Positions 1 to 8,759 of a stretch of 54,203 nucleotides of DNA are shown here, one piece after another; positions within the stretch are counted from its first letter, which is position 1; every line of letters begins with the position of its first letter. The translations under genes were made by a program, and so were the position numbers. This DNA is from Emticicia aquatilis (GTDB lineage Bacteria; Bacteroidota; Bacteroidia; Cytophagales; Spirosomataceae), in assembly GCF_014644295.1 (NCBI RefSeq), contig NZ_BMKK01000020.1, positions 1 to 54,203 on the forward strand. The letters run 5' to 3'. Under the pieces are notes generated by a model that ran no database searches, had not been told where the DNA came from, and saw only the letters and a list, made by a program, of their open reading frames with translations.

Positions 1-206
1 AAAGGACAACTCCATTTCGCCTTAATAGGGTTCAACCCTACTTCGCTCGGCACATGCAACGTCTCTACGTCGTTTAAATTTGATTTACAAACACTATTAA
101 GTTGACACAAAATGCGTTGAAATTTCTGATACAAATTTCTTGACTTTAATTGGAATTAATAGGAAACTATTTTTACTTTTATGGATAAAAATAAAACATT
201 GACTCA
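1..206. other. Upstream flank with short palindrome and possible dispersed-repeat fragment
   Basis: No gene is supported here. A 15-nt palindrome (TAGGGTTCAACCCTA, 26-40) is visible, and CATGCAACGTCTCTACG (around 54-70) resembles half of an inverted intergenic repeat I recall from several bacterial genomes; that resemblance is from memory and unchecked. The remaining AT-rich part up to the AraC start presumably carries its promoter, but I see no perfect TAnnTTTG box. Confidence 0.35.
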
Positions 207-1085
207 ATGAATCAAGAAAAGAATATCCTCAACTTTGATGGGCTTTATGGCGATGATTATGGACGTTATTCATCAGAATACATATTCTTGGAATTGATAG
301 CCACTCGTAGCCAAACATTCGATTGGAGCATCAAACCACACATCCACACGCAGCTTTTTCAAGTATTTGTTGTACAAAAAGGTTCACTTTTGTTTAAAGA
401 AGCTACGAAAGAGCAAGAACTTCATGCTCCGTGTATTATGCTGATACCTCCTACAAAACTGCATGGTTTGGTATATACGCCTAATGTTGAAGGATATATA
501 CTGACGCTTTCGGAAAGCATAATGGAGGATATTTTTAAAACATCAAATCCGATTTGGCAAACTTATGAAGACATCAGGATTTTGAATAGTTTTGAAGAAG
601 AAATTTCTTTTGAACAGCTTCTGCAAATCTTAGTAAACATCGAAACAGAGTTATTTAGAGAAAACCCCGAACGCTTTTTGATGTTACGTTCATATCTTAC
701 GCAGTTTTTTATTTTTCTGCATCGGCTCAATAAGCAAGTGGAAGCTCAAAAAGGAGATTCGTTGATGATGATACATTTCCGCAAATTTCAGCAAAACATT
801 AAGCACTCTGAATATCCGAAGAGTATCCCTGACTTTGCCGATGAACTCAATATTACACCAGTGCATCTGAATCGGATTTGCAAGGCAGTATCTGGAAAAT
901 CGGCCATCGAATTAGTTCACCAAAACCTCATTAACGAAGCTCAAAAATACCTACTACATACTTCGTATTCGATTTCAGAAATTGCATTTTTGCTTAAATT
1001 TGAATACCCCAATTATTTTGCGAAATTGTTTAAAAAATACGTTGGAATGTCGCCCACTGAGTTTAGGCTTCAAGATAGAAAATGA
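207..1085 (+). CDS. AraC family transcriptional regulator
   Basis: 292-aa cytoplasmic DNA-binding regulator. The N-terminal half (about residues 25-110) has the look of an AraC-type cupin effector-binding domain (KPHIHTQLFQVFVVQKGSL), and the C-terminal ~100 residues carry the double helix-turn-helix of the AraC/XylS family, including ADELNITPVHLNRICKAVSG and the second helix region ending IAFLLKFEYPNYFAKLFKKY, followed by the usual GMSPTEFR. Length is typical for the family. It stands alone and converges with the kinase gene downstream, with only 24 bp between their stops. The effector and target genes cannot be read from the sequence. Confidence 0.9.
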   Translation: MNQEKNILNFDGLYGDDYGRYSSEYIFLELIATRSQTFDWSIKPHIHTQLFQVFVVQKGSLLFKEATKEQELHAPCIMLIPPTKLHGLVYTPNVEGYILTLSESIMEDIFKTSNPIWQTYEDIRILNSFEEEISFEQLLQILVNIETELFRENPERFLMLRSYLTQFFIFLHRLNKQVEAQKGDSLMMIHFRKFQQNIKHSEYPKSIPDFADELNITPVHLNRICKAVSGKSAIELVHQNLINEAQKYLLHTSYSISEIAFLLKFEYPNYFAKLFKKYVGMSPTEFRLQDRK

Positions 1086-1109
1086 GGAAATGTAGAGGTT
1101 TTATCTATC

Positions 1110-4100
1110 CTATTTTGTTTGAAATATTGAATTTATGGCTAATTCAACCATAAAACCGTCATCATAAAAAACATTTAAAATTGCACCAAGGTTTTTGGCT
1201 CGCATTTGCATGTTACTTAGTCCTAAGCCATCGTCATTGATTATTTCTTTCTTTGAACCATCATCATGAATCAATAAATACAAAGTATTTTTTTCTTGTT
1301 TAAAAACAATATTCACATTTTTTGCGTCAGAATGTTTACAAATATTAGTGATAGCTTCTTTGAAAATCAAGTAAATATTTTGTCGTTTTTCGGGGTCAAT
1401 AAATTTCTTTGAATCTTCAACCTCAACCTTAAAAGTATGTTTGATGTGCTTCATATTGAGATTTTTCTCAGCGAAAGCCCTCATTCGGTCAATTAGATTT
1501 TCGTATTTATCTTTTCGTGAGTCTATCGCCCAAACGGTGTCTCGCATACGTTCCATGGCATCGTGGCTCATATCACTGAGTTGGAGCAACGATTCTTTTT
1601 CTTTCCCTTTTGTCGTCAATGCCATCATTTGAGACTGCATTGCCAAACCCGACAAAATCGTGCCGACATCATCATGTAAATTGCTCGAAATCCGCACCCT
1701 TACTGCTTCCAAATCCTTGATTTTCTGCAAGCGACTTTGTACCCTAAAACGAATAAAATAGTAAATAATAGCAGAAATTGCTGCTAAATAAAATAAATAC
1801 GCTATCCATGTTTGCCAGATAGGTGGGTGGATTTCGATATTCAGTTTAGCACTTTCTTTGTTCCATTCACCGTTACAATTGGCTGATTTTACCCGAAAAA
1901 CATACTTTTTGGGTGATAAATTGGTGTAAATCGCTTCTTGTTCGTCGTTTGCTTCAATCCAATCGGTATCGTAGCCATCTAACTTGTAGGTGTATTTGGT
2001 TTGGTCGGCGTTATCGAAATGCAAGCCTGCATATTTTAATGTAATTTTATTTTGATAATAGTCCAATTCCAGATTTTTTAAATCATAGAGTAATTGTGTG
2101 GTGTCAGTCTTTCGACGCATTTTGTTAGTGGTAAAAGTAGCCGATTCGATAAGTATTTGAGGTTCGATACTATTTTCTTTGACTTTGGCAGGCTCAATAA
2201 TAGTCAGGCCTTTGAAGCCTCCAAAAAAAATCTTGTTGTTGAGTTCGGTGACAGGGCTTGGTGAGTCAAAAGTATAATCAGCGACATTTTGCGAATAATA
2301 AATCGAAGAGTTTTTTTGAGCAATGTCATACTTCACAATTCCTCGAAAACAGCTTAACCAAAGCGTACCTTTGGGAGATTCAACTATCCATTTGAAGCTA
2401 TCAACATTGTATTTTTTGGCTAATTTTGATTCTACTAACTCAAAATTCTCAAGATTTAAACTATATGGTTTTCCTGCAATAATGAGCCAAGCATTGCCGC
2501 CAGACTTACTTTTATAAATATATGAGATGTTTTCTTTCGACAAATCTAAACCATTGACTATCAATTTTTTATGCAATATTTTATTAGTAAAATAATCAAC
2601 TGTAGCCAAGCCATAATCGCTACAAACGATGATGCGTTGATGATTGGGGTCGTCTATCATACCGAGCGAATTGACAAACTTTTGTTTGGTTTCGTCTTGA
2701 GATAATTCTGTTATTTGAATGACCTCATCTGTCTTTTCGTCAATCTTGTTTAGCCTCCCCCAATGATTAATTGTCCACACTACCCCTCTGCTGTCTTGCA
2801 TCATTCGGCAGGCTCTTTTCAGAAAATTAGCCTTACTGCTATCAACTGGTAATTTTGCATCATACTCTTTGATGATTTTTTGTGTATTTGATTCAAAATG
2901 TACGATTTTATCTTTAAAGCTCAACCAATATGTACCATCTTGAGCTGCCAAAACGCCATAAGTTTGAAGGTTTTTTGTGCCAAAATCTATCGAATTGTCA
3001 AATGTTTGAGTACTGTCATCATACAAACTCAAACCGTTTGCTGTCGAAACCAGCAATTTATTTTTTGGAGCATTCGCCAAACTATAAATATTATCATTTC
3101 TTAGGCTGTTGGGAGTCGCTGAAGCAAAAAAATCTGCGAAGTGATAAAATTTGGGTGAAGCATTTTCAAGCGTTCCCGAACTCACCCAAAATGTACCTTG
3201 ACGGTCTTTGCTAATGTGCCTAACGGTATTCCCTGATATCCCTTTTTGGGCGATTGAATTTTTTTTATATTGAGCAATCACTTTATTTTGGCTCAAATCA
3301 AATACAATCAAACCATCGTTATCGGTGCCTAACCACAGCGTATTCTTATCTTCGAGAAACATATCTCGGATATTAATTACTTGATTTTGCTGTAAAACCT
3401 CGTTGATTTTGATGATTTTGATTATTTTTTCAGTGACAGGATTCCAATGAATGATGCCTACATCCCACTCCGAAAGTAACAATGTACCATCGGGTAATGG
3501 AACGATGTCGGTAATCCAATCTGATAAAATTTTGTAATAATATTCTTTATCGAAACGATAAGTATGGTAGGTTTTTGAGGCGATGTTGAATTTTACAAAA
3601 CCGAATTTCCGAGTGCCAATCCAGATATTCCCTCGCTTGTCAAGGTGCATGGCTCCAAACCTTAGTTTTTCTTCGTGAAGCCATGTCGTATCTCGAATTC
3701 TCGAAATCGGATAAGTAATAAATGTATCTTTTTTTCGGTCGAAATACTGCAAGCCCCCATATGCACCAATCCAAAAGTTTTTGAGTGAATCTTCGATAAT
3801 CGTATGCGTACTTTGCTCCGACCAGCCATTTTCAAAGGGGGTTTTAATATGAATAAATTTGTCCGAATTTCTATCAAATCTATTTAAATAGCCGCTTCCA
3901 CTAAGCAACCAAAGCGTGCCGTCGCTATCTTCAAAAAAACGGCTCGCCATTTTAAGATGAACATTTCTTTTGGTATCGTCATAATAAGGATAAAAATGAT
4001 AACCATCGAAACGAGCTACACCCTCATTGGTAGCTGCCCAAATATAGCCAAAACGGTCTTGGTAAACATTCCAAACTTGGGTTGAAGGTAGTCCGTTTTT

Positions 4101-4280
4101 TGAGGTGAATTGATTGAAATAAAGTTTTTCGGTGGAAGATGAAGTATTTTGAACAGAAGCGTTGGTAAGTTTTGGGGCTGATTGCGTTTTTTCGGAGCTA
4201 CTTTTACAAGACCAACAAAAAATTAGGGCAAAAATGACAATGCCGTAATTTAATTGTCTGAATTTTATATTTCTTTTCAA
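1110..4280 (-). CDS. Beta-propeller (Reg_prop/Y_Y_Y) sensor histidine kinase
   Basis: 1056-aa membrane sensor kinase. The N-terminus is a hydrophobic segment ending in a Cys (FALIFCWSC), possibly a lipobox or a signal anchor. Residues about 50-730 carry repeated Reg_prop-like blades (for example GYIWAATNEGVARFDG and GTLWLLSGSGYLNRFD), then a Y_Y_Y-type domain (YTYKLDGYDTDWIEA), one transmembrane helix near residues 825-845 (IAYLFYLAAISAIIYYFI), a HisKA_3 dimerisation box with His869 in NLHDDVGTILSGLA, and a HATPase domain ending DDGLGLSNMQMRAKNLGA. The cytoplasmic part is the NarL-partner type and there is no receiver domain. It lies 34 bp downstream of the response regulator gene on the same strand, so the two probably form one two-component operon. 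In Bacteroidota such sensors often read carbohydrates; the ligand here is unknown. Confidence 0.9.
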   Translation of the reverse strand: MKRNIKFRQLNYGIVIFALIFCWSCKSSSEKTQSAPKLTNASVQNTSSSTEKLYFNQFTSKNGLPSTQVWNVYQDRFGYIWAATNEGVARFDGYHFYPYYDDTKRNVHLKMASRFFEDSDGTLWLLSGSGYLNRFDRNSDKFIHIKTPFENGWSEQSTHTIIEDSLKNFWIGAYGGLQYFDRKKDTFITYPISRIRDTTWLHEEKLRFGAMHLDKRGNIWIGTRKFGFVKFNIASKTYHTYRFDKEYYYKILSDWITDIVPLPDGTLLLSEWDVGIIHWNPVTEKIIKIIKINEVLQQNQVINIRDMFLEDKNTLWLGTDNDGLIVFDLSQNKVIAQYKKNSIAQKGISGNTVRHISKDRQGTFWVSSGTLENASPKFYHFADFFASATPNSLRNDNIYSLANAPKNKLLVSTANGLSLYDDSTQTFDNSIDFGTKNLQTYGVLAAQDGTYWLSFKDKIVHFESNTQKIIKEYDAKLPVDSSKANFLKRACRMMQDSRGVVWTINHWGRLNKIDEKTDEVIQITELSQDETKQKFVNSLGMIDDPNHQRIIVCSDYGLATVDYFTNKILHKKLIVNGLDLSKENISYIYKSKSGGNAWLIIAGKPYSLNLENFELVESKLAKKYNVDSFKWIVESPKGTLWLSCFRGIVKYDIAQKNSSIYYSQNVADYTFDSPSPVTELNNKIFFGGFKGLTIIEPAKVKENSIEPQILIESATFTTNKMRRKTDTTQLLYDLKNLELDYYQNKITLKYAGLHFDNADQTKYTYKLDGYDTDWIEANDEQEAIYTNLSPKKYVFRVKSANCNGEWNKESAKLNIEIHPPIWQTWIAYLFYLAAISAIIYYFIRFRVQSRLQKIKDLEAVRVRISSNLHDDVGTILSGLAMQSQMMALTTKGKEKESLLQLSDMSHDAMERMRDTVWAIDSRKDKYENLIDRMRAFAEKNLNMKHIKHTFKVEVEDSKKFIDPEKRQNIYLIFKEAITNICKHSDAKNVNIVFKQEKNTLYLLIHDDGSKKEIINDDGLGLSNMQMRAKNLGAILNVFYDDGFMVELAINSIFQTK

Positions 4281-4314
4281 GAATAGGTTGTTTTAAGCAA
4301 ATATATTAAAAATA

Positions 4315-4962
4315 TCACCCAATTTGTCCTTTCATGTATTTATTTATTGCTTCTGTTTTATTATTGACATGCAGGATTTTATACATCTTTTTGATATGCG
4401 AACGTACGGTTTCGACCGAAATAAAAAGTTCTTCGGAAATAATTTGGTAGCTTTTTCCATCAACCAATTTTTCTAAAATCTCTTTTTGTCGGTCTGAGAG
4501 AATAGTGGCTTTGCTCACACGCCCACCCATAAAGTGATTGATGATTTCACGAGCGATACTCGGCGACATATACGAGCCACCATTGACTACGATTCTGATG
4601 GCATCGACGATTTCGGAAAGGCTGGCTTTTTTTGAAATATAAGAACACGCTCCAGAACACAAAGCCTTCAAAATCATGTATTCTTCTTCGTAGGTACTTA
4701 AAATAATGATATTTACATCGGGCATCAAATCAAGCAAAATAGGCAAAGCATCCAAGCCCGACATTCCAGGTAAGCCAATGTCGAGCAGTAAAATATCGGT
4801 TTGTTTGCTGGGATTGAAGTTTTTTTCCTGCAAAAATGCTTCTACTGAGCCTTCAATTATTGATAACTCAAACTCTTCGTGAAACCCAATAAACTTTGAT
4901 ACATTATCTCTGATTATTCTATTGTCTTCTATGATGCTGATTTTCGTCTTTTTCATAATCAA
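4315..4962 (-). CDS. NarL/LuxR-type response regulator
   Basis: 215-aa cytoplasmic response regulator. Receiver domain with phosphoacceptor Asp61 in LLLDIGLPGMSGLDA, a conserved Lys in SYISKKAS, and a C-terminal LuxR-type helix-turn-helix (SDRQKEILEKLVDGKSYQII, then SVETVRSHIKKMYKILHV). It is the first gene of the operon with the beta-propeller kinase, its cognate partner by position. The start could also be the Met two codons in (4956), giving MKKTKISIIEDN, the more usual N-terminus. Two 18-bp dyads lie just upstream (5002-5062) and are candidate binding sites for this protein. A TATTTTTG box on the minus strand (4980-4973) fits the -7 consensus but sits in AT-rich sequence. Confidence 0.9.
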   Translation of the reverse strand: MIMKKTKISIIEDNRIIRDNVSKFIGFHEEFELSIIEGSVEAFLQEKNFNPSKQTDILLLDIGLPGMSGLDALPILLDLMPDVNIIILSTYEEEYMILKALCSGACSYISKKASLSEIVDAIRIVVNGGSYMSPSIAREIINHFMGGRVSKATILSDRQKEILEKLVDGKSYQIISEELFISVETVRSHIKKMYKILHVNNKTEAINKYMKGQIG

Positions 4963-5001
4963 AAAATTTGTACAAAAATATTTTTTTTAAAACGAAATTC
5001 C

Positions 5002-5062
5002 TATCACCCTAACGGGTGATAATTAGCAGTAAAAACGTTAAAAAATCACATTTCAGGGTGAT
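5002..5062. promoter_or_regulatory. Two ATCAC-N8-GTGAT dyads 42 bp apart
   Basis: ATCACCCTAACGGGTGAT at 5003-5020 (perfect 7-bp arms, 8 with the flanking T/A) and ATCACATTTCAGGGTGAT at 5045-5062 share the outer five bases of each arm and the same 18-bp length. Their starts are 42 bp apart, about four helical turns. They lie between the divergent response regulator gene and the LytTR pseudogene, so they could control either. Binding by the NarL-type regulator is an inference. Confidence 0.55.
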
Positions 5063-5118
5063 TTCTTGCTATCCTATTTTATAGCAATTTTGTAAAAGCA
5101 ACTCTTGAAATTATAAGC

Positions 5119-5435
5119 ATGAAAACTCCTAAAATTTTAAATTCAATCAATGAAGATACAATCTGCTATTTTCAATCTTCCATCAATTATACAATACTGC
5201 TCTTGGAGAATGGCAAGACTATGATATCGGGTTATAATATCAAAGTCTTTGAAACACTGTATGAAAACAGCAACTTTATCAAAGTCAATCGCTCTAATTT
5301 AGTCAATGTTTCATTCATCCAAAAAGCATTTGTTGAAAAAATGCTTGCTCTATCCTGCTCTTCAATGGCGATGCAATGAATGTTTCTCGCAGAAGATTAA
5401 ACAAACTTAAAGCAAATTATCCTCTATTATTCTAA
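5119..5435 (+). pseudogene. Stand-alone LytTR DNA-binding protein, frameshifted
   Basis: The first frame gives 86 residues of a LytTR domain (INYTILLLENGKTMISGYNI, then FIKVNRSNLVNVSFIQKAF) and then loses homology at LALSCSSMAMQ. The missing C-terminus is present in another frame from 5358: LFNGDAMNVSRRRLNKLK, stop at 5433-5435. Paralogues in this window read KMSNGDSIETSKRRKKRL and KLSNGEKFTASRRRVKN at this point. Removing eight bases (TGCTCTTC) restores an S-N-G-D reading and a protein of about 103 aa, matching the 108- and 114-aa paralogues. The hexamer TGCTCT occurs twice, 10 bp apart, at the break, which suggests slippage or duplication. A sequencing error would look the same. It lies directly upstream of the S74 fibre-like gene. 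Confidence 0.8.
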
Positions 5436-5470
5436 AATTATTGAGTTAAACCTAAAATTTACCAAAACAA

Positions 5471-8400
5471 ATGAAAACTAAATTACTTTTTCCAATATTG
5501 CTTGTTTTTGTTTCAGCGAGTAGCTTTGCACAGATGTTTGTAACTGACCCGAATGATGGTTCTTTGACGATAACACCTAAAGGAGTTACCTCTGGACGAA
5601 CAGCAGCACCTGGAGGTTCGGTAAGTAAAGACCCAAGTAATACGGCTTTTGGCTATTATCCATTTGCACTTATGACTTCGGGCTTGTATAATTCAGCATT
5701 CGGTATGTCATCGTCTTATTTTATTACAACAGGTAATGCCAACGCTTCATTCGGAATAGCCTCTCTAAGAAGTAATACGATTGGGAATTATAATACTGCA
5801 TTGGGTTCGTATGCTCTTTTTAATAGTGTCGGGAAGTCGAAAAATACAGCCATTGGATATTATTCTATGTATTATGCTAACGACAATGCTGGTGCAGCTG
5901 ATGGCAATAACACCGCAATCGGTAATGAATCATTACGTGGAAGTACAACCCCTGCTAATAATACTGGCACTCAAAATACCGCCATAGGTAATCAGACTTT
6001 GTTTAGTATTACTTCAGGGACAAATAATAATGCAATAGGTAATCAAGCATTATATAGCAACACGACAGGTGATAAGAATACAGCCATTGGAGCGGCTTCA
6101 TTAGTATCTAATACAACAGGTAATTATAACATCGCTCTGGGGCAAGAAGCTATGTACTTGAATACGACCGGTTGGAGCAATACGGCATTAGGGTTTAAGT
6201 CTTTATACAATAATTTAGCTAATGATAGAAGTACTGCTATCGGTTTTGAGGCCATGTTTAATGCCAATAATACTGCTACTAAAATTAGCACCTACAACAC
6301 CGCAATAGGTACTTCGGCTTTGAGGGGAAGTGCCACTCCTGCCAACAATACGGGTGTCAGAAATACTGCAATTGGCGATGAAGCACTTTACTCTATATCT
6401 TCAGGCACAAATAACAATGCCATAGGTAATCAAGCATTATATAGTAATACGACAGGTGATAAGAATACAGCTATTGGTGCTACTTCATTGGTATCAAACA
6501 CAACAGGTAACTATAATATTGCTCTTGGGCAAGAAGCTATGTACTTGAATACGACAGGCTGGAGCAATACTGCATTAGGGTTTAAATCTCTTTATAACAA
6601 TGTAGCTAATGACAGAAGCACTGCTATTGGTTTTGAGGCCATGTTTAATGCCAATAATACTGCTACTAAAATTAGCACTTACAACACCGCAATAGGCACT
6701 TCGGCTTTGAGGGGAAGTGCTACTCCTGCCAACAATACGGGTATAAGAAATACTGCAATTGGTGATGAAGCAATGCTAAGCAATACGACTGGTTCGGAAA
6801 ATAGTGCTATTGGCAATCAAACTTTATATTCAAATACCACAGGAAACTTTAACTCTGCGAATGGCACAAGGTCAATGACATTTAATACTACCGGCTCTCA
6901 AAATACAGCCGTTGGTTATAAAAGTTTACATACTAATGTTGATGGGGCTAAAAACACAGCAGTTGGAGAAAGTGCTTTATTTTTTAATACTTCTGGAGAA
7001 AGAAATACGGCCATTGGGCAAAATGTTTTGCCAAATAATAATTTAGGGAATTATAATGTGGGCTTAGGAGCTGAAGCTCTATATTCAAATACAACAGGCT
7101 GGAGCAATACTGCATTAGGGTTTAAATCTCTGTATAATAATGTTGCCAACGATAGAAGCACTGCTATCGGTTTTGAGGCCATGTTTAATGCCAATAATAC
7201 TACTACTAAAATTAGCACCTACAACACCGCAATAGGCACTTCAGCTTTGAGAGGAAGTTCAACCCCTGCCAACAATACGGGTGTCAGAAATACTGCTATT
7301 GGCGATGAAGCCCTCTACTCTATTTCTTCAGGCACAAATAACAATGCCATAGGTAACCAAGCATTATATAGCAATACTACAGGTGATAAGAATACAGCTA
7401 TTGGTGCTGCTTCACTGGTATCAAACACAACGGGTAATTATAATATAGCTTTGGGACAAGAGTCTATGTATTCAAATACAACAGGTTGGAGCAATACTGC
7501 ATTAGGGTTTAAATCTTTATACAATAATGTAGCTAATGACAGAAGCACAGCCATTGGTTTTGAAGCCATGTTTAATGCTAATAATACTGCTACTAAAATT
7601 AGCACTTACAACACCGCAATAGGGACTTCGGCTTTGAGGGGAAGTGTCACACCTGCCAGTAACACAGGACAATTTAATACAGCAATTGGAGATGAAGCAT
7701 TGATGGGAAATTCATCAGGTAATTCAAATACAGCAGTTGGTAGAACAGCCTTAACAGCCAATACATCAGGACAATATAACGTAGCTATGGGGCATGATGC
7801 GTTGGCTTTAAATACGGTAGGAATTGACAATACTGCTATTGGTTATCAAGCTCTAAACGGCAATGTTGGAGGTTATAGAAGTACTGCTATTGGTAGATTA
7901 GCTATGCAATTAATGAATGCTGGTTCTACAACCATAACCGGAAATACAGCCTTAGGTAACGAAGCATTAAGAGGTAGTGTAACTTATGCCAATAATACAG
8001 GTCTGAACAATACTGCTATTGGCCATCAAGCATTGATGGTGGTTTCGACAGGTGGAAATAATACTTCGCTTGGGTCATTAGCGGGTAGTACCTTAACCAC
8101 AGGAAGTGATAATATCATTATCGGGGCTAATGCTCAGCCAGCTTCAATAACGGGTTCTGGTCAAATACAAATGGGTATTGATGCTGCTACTATAACATCT
8201 GCAAGAGTGCGTGTTGCTTGGACTGTAACTTCTGATAGAAGATACAAAGAAAACATTCAGAATATACCACTTGGTTTAGATTTTATCAAGCAACTTCACC
8301 CTGTTACCTACCATCGAATCGGTAATCAAAATAAAGATATTGAATTAGGTTTAATTGCTCAAGAATTAGAAGAAACGTTAATCAAATCAGGTGTAAAGGA

Positions 8401-8632
8401 TTTGGGAATAATTCATAAAGATGACAAAGGTTTTTATTCAGTTCGCTACAATGACCTCTTGGCTCCAATGATAAAAGCCATGCAGGAACAACAAGTTATG
8501 ATTGAAAAATTACAAAGTGAAAACTCAGCTTTGAAGTCAGAAAACAAATCGTTTGAAAGCCGTTTGGCTTCCATTGAAAGTCTGATTTTGAAAAATGATA
8601 CAAAAAAAGCATTAGTTGGAGAAGATAAATGA
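5471..8632 (+). CDS. Secreted Hep/Hag-repeat fibre protein with S74 chaperone domain
   Basis: 1053-aa exported protein. Signal peptide ends at about SSFAQ (residue 21). Most of the protein is YadA-head-like (Hep_Hag) motifs of the NTAIGNQAL / NTALGFKSL kind, expected to form a trimeric beta-roll. The C-terminus is a Peptidase_S74 intramolecular chaperone: SDRRYKENIQNIPLGLDF contains the Ser921/Lys926 dyad used for self-cleavage in phage endosialidase tailspikes, followed by GLIAQELEE and a terminal coiled coil (QEQQVMIEKLQSENSALK). Long internal duplications are present (6173-7873). No membrane anchor or T9SS sorting domain is obvious, so the export route and final location are open. It follows the broken LytTR gene, and a strong terminator follows the stop. 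Confidence 0.88.
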   Translation: MKTKLLFPILLVFVSASSFAQMFVTDPNDGSLTITPKGVTSGRTAAPGGSVSKDPSNTAFGYYPFALMTSGLYNSAFGMSSSYFITTGNANASFGIASLRSNTIGNYNTALGSYALFNSVGKSKNTAIGYYSMYYANDNAGAADGNNTAIGNESLRGSTTPANNTGTQNTAIGNQTLFSITSGTNNNAIGNQALYSNTTGDKNTAIGAASLVSNTTGNYNIALGQEAMYLNTTGWSNTALGFKSLYNNLANDRSTAIGFEAMFNANNTATKISTYNTAIGTSALRGSATPANNTGVRNTAIGDEALYSISSGTNNNAIGNQALYSNTTGDKNTAIGATSLVSNTTGNYNIALGQEAMYLNTTGWSNTALGFKSLYNNVANDRSTAIGFEAMFNANNTATKISTYNTAIGTSALRGSATPANNTGIRNTAIGDEAMLSNTTGSENSAIGNQTLYSNTTGNFNSANGTRSMTFNTTGSQNTAVGYKSLHTNVDGAKNTAVGESALFFNTSGERNTAIGQNVLPNNNLGNYNVGLGAEALYSNTTGWSNTALGFKSLYNNVANDRSTAIGFEAMFNANNTTTKISTYNTAIGTSALRGSSTPANNTGVRNTAIGDEALYSISSGTNNNAIGNQALYSNTTGDKNTAIGAASLVSNTTGNYNIALGQESMYSNTTGWSNTALGFKSLYNNVANDRSTAIGFEAMFNANNTATKISTYNTAIGTSALRGSVTPASNTGQFNTAIGDEALMGNSSGNSNTAVGRTALTANTSGQYNVAMGHDALALNTVGIDNTAIGYQALNGNVGGYRSTAIGRLAMQLMNAGSTTITGNTALGNEALRGSVTYANNTGLNNTAIGHQALMVVSTGGNNTSLGSLAGSTLTTGSDNIIIGANAQPASITGSGQIQMGIDAATITSARVRVAWTVTSDRRYKENIQNIPLGLDFIKQLHPVTYHRIGNQNKDIELGLIAQELEETLIKSGVKDLGIIHKDDKGFYSVRYNDLLAPMIKAMQEQQVMIEKLQSENSALKSENKSFESRLASIESLILKNDTKKALVGEDK
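6173..7873 (+). repeat. Long intragenic repeats, 387-bp unit
   Basis: The block beginning TGGAGCAATAC recurs at 6173, 6560, 7100 and 7487. Successive offsets are 387, 540 and 387 bp, that is a 129-residue unit, with the middle copy enlarged by 153 bp (51 residues). Copies are close to identical at DNA level, with mostly silent differences, pointing to recent duplication or gene conversion within the fibre gene. The end given for the last copy is approximate. Confidence 0.75.
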
Positions 8633-8653
8633 TTTTTTGTAACACAAAATCAC

Positions 8654-8690
8654 AATGCCCTCATTTTGAAAAAAGTGGGGGCATTTTTAT
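8654..8690 (+). terminator. Rho-independent terminator
   Basis: Stem AATGCCCTCATTTT pairs with AAAGTGGGGGCATT, with G-U pairs, around a short A-rich loop and followed by TTTT. It lies 22 bp after the stop of the S74 fibre gene and ends that transcription unit. Confidence 0.8.
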
Positions 8691-8759
8691 GTAATTTTAT
8701 TATAAAAGCTTAGTTTTCTTGTAAATATTAGTAATTAATATAATCTTTAAAGTTGATAA

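Noticed and set aside
5442-5449. A lone TGAGTTAA upstream of the S74 fibre gene as a fourth member of the 21-bp regulon
   Set aside because: There is no partner repeat 21 bp away and no TAnnTTTG box at the expected distance; it runs into the start codon region.
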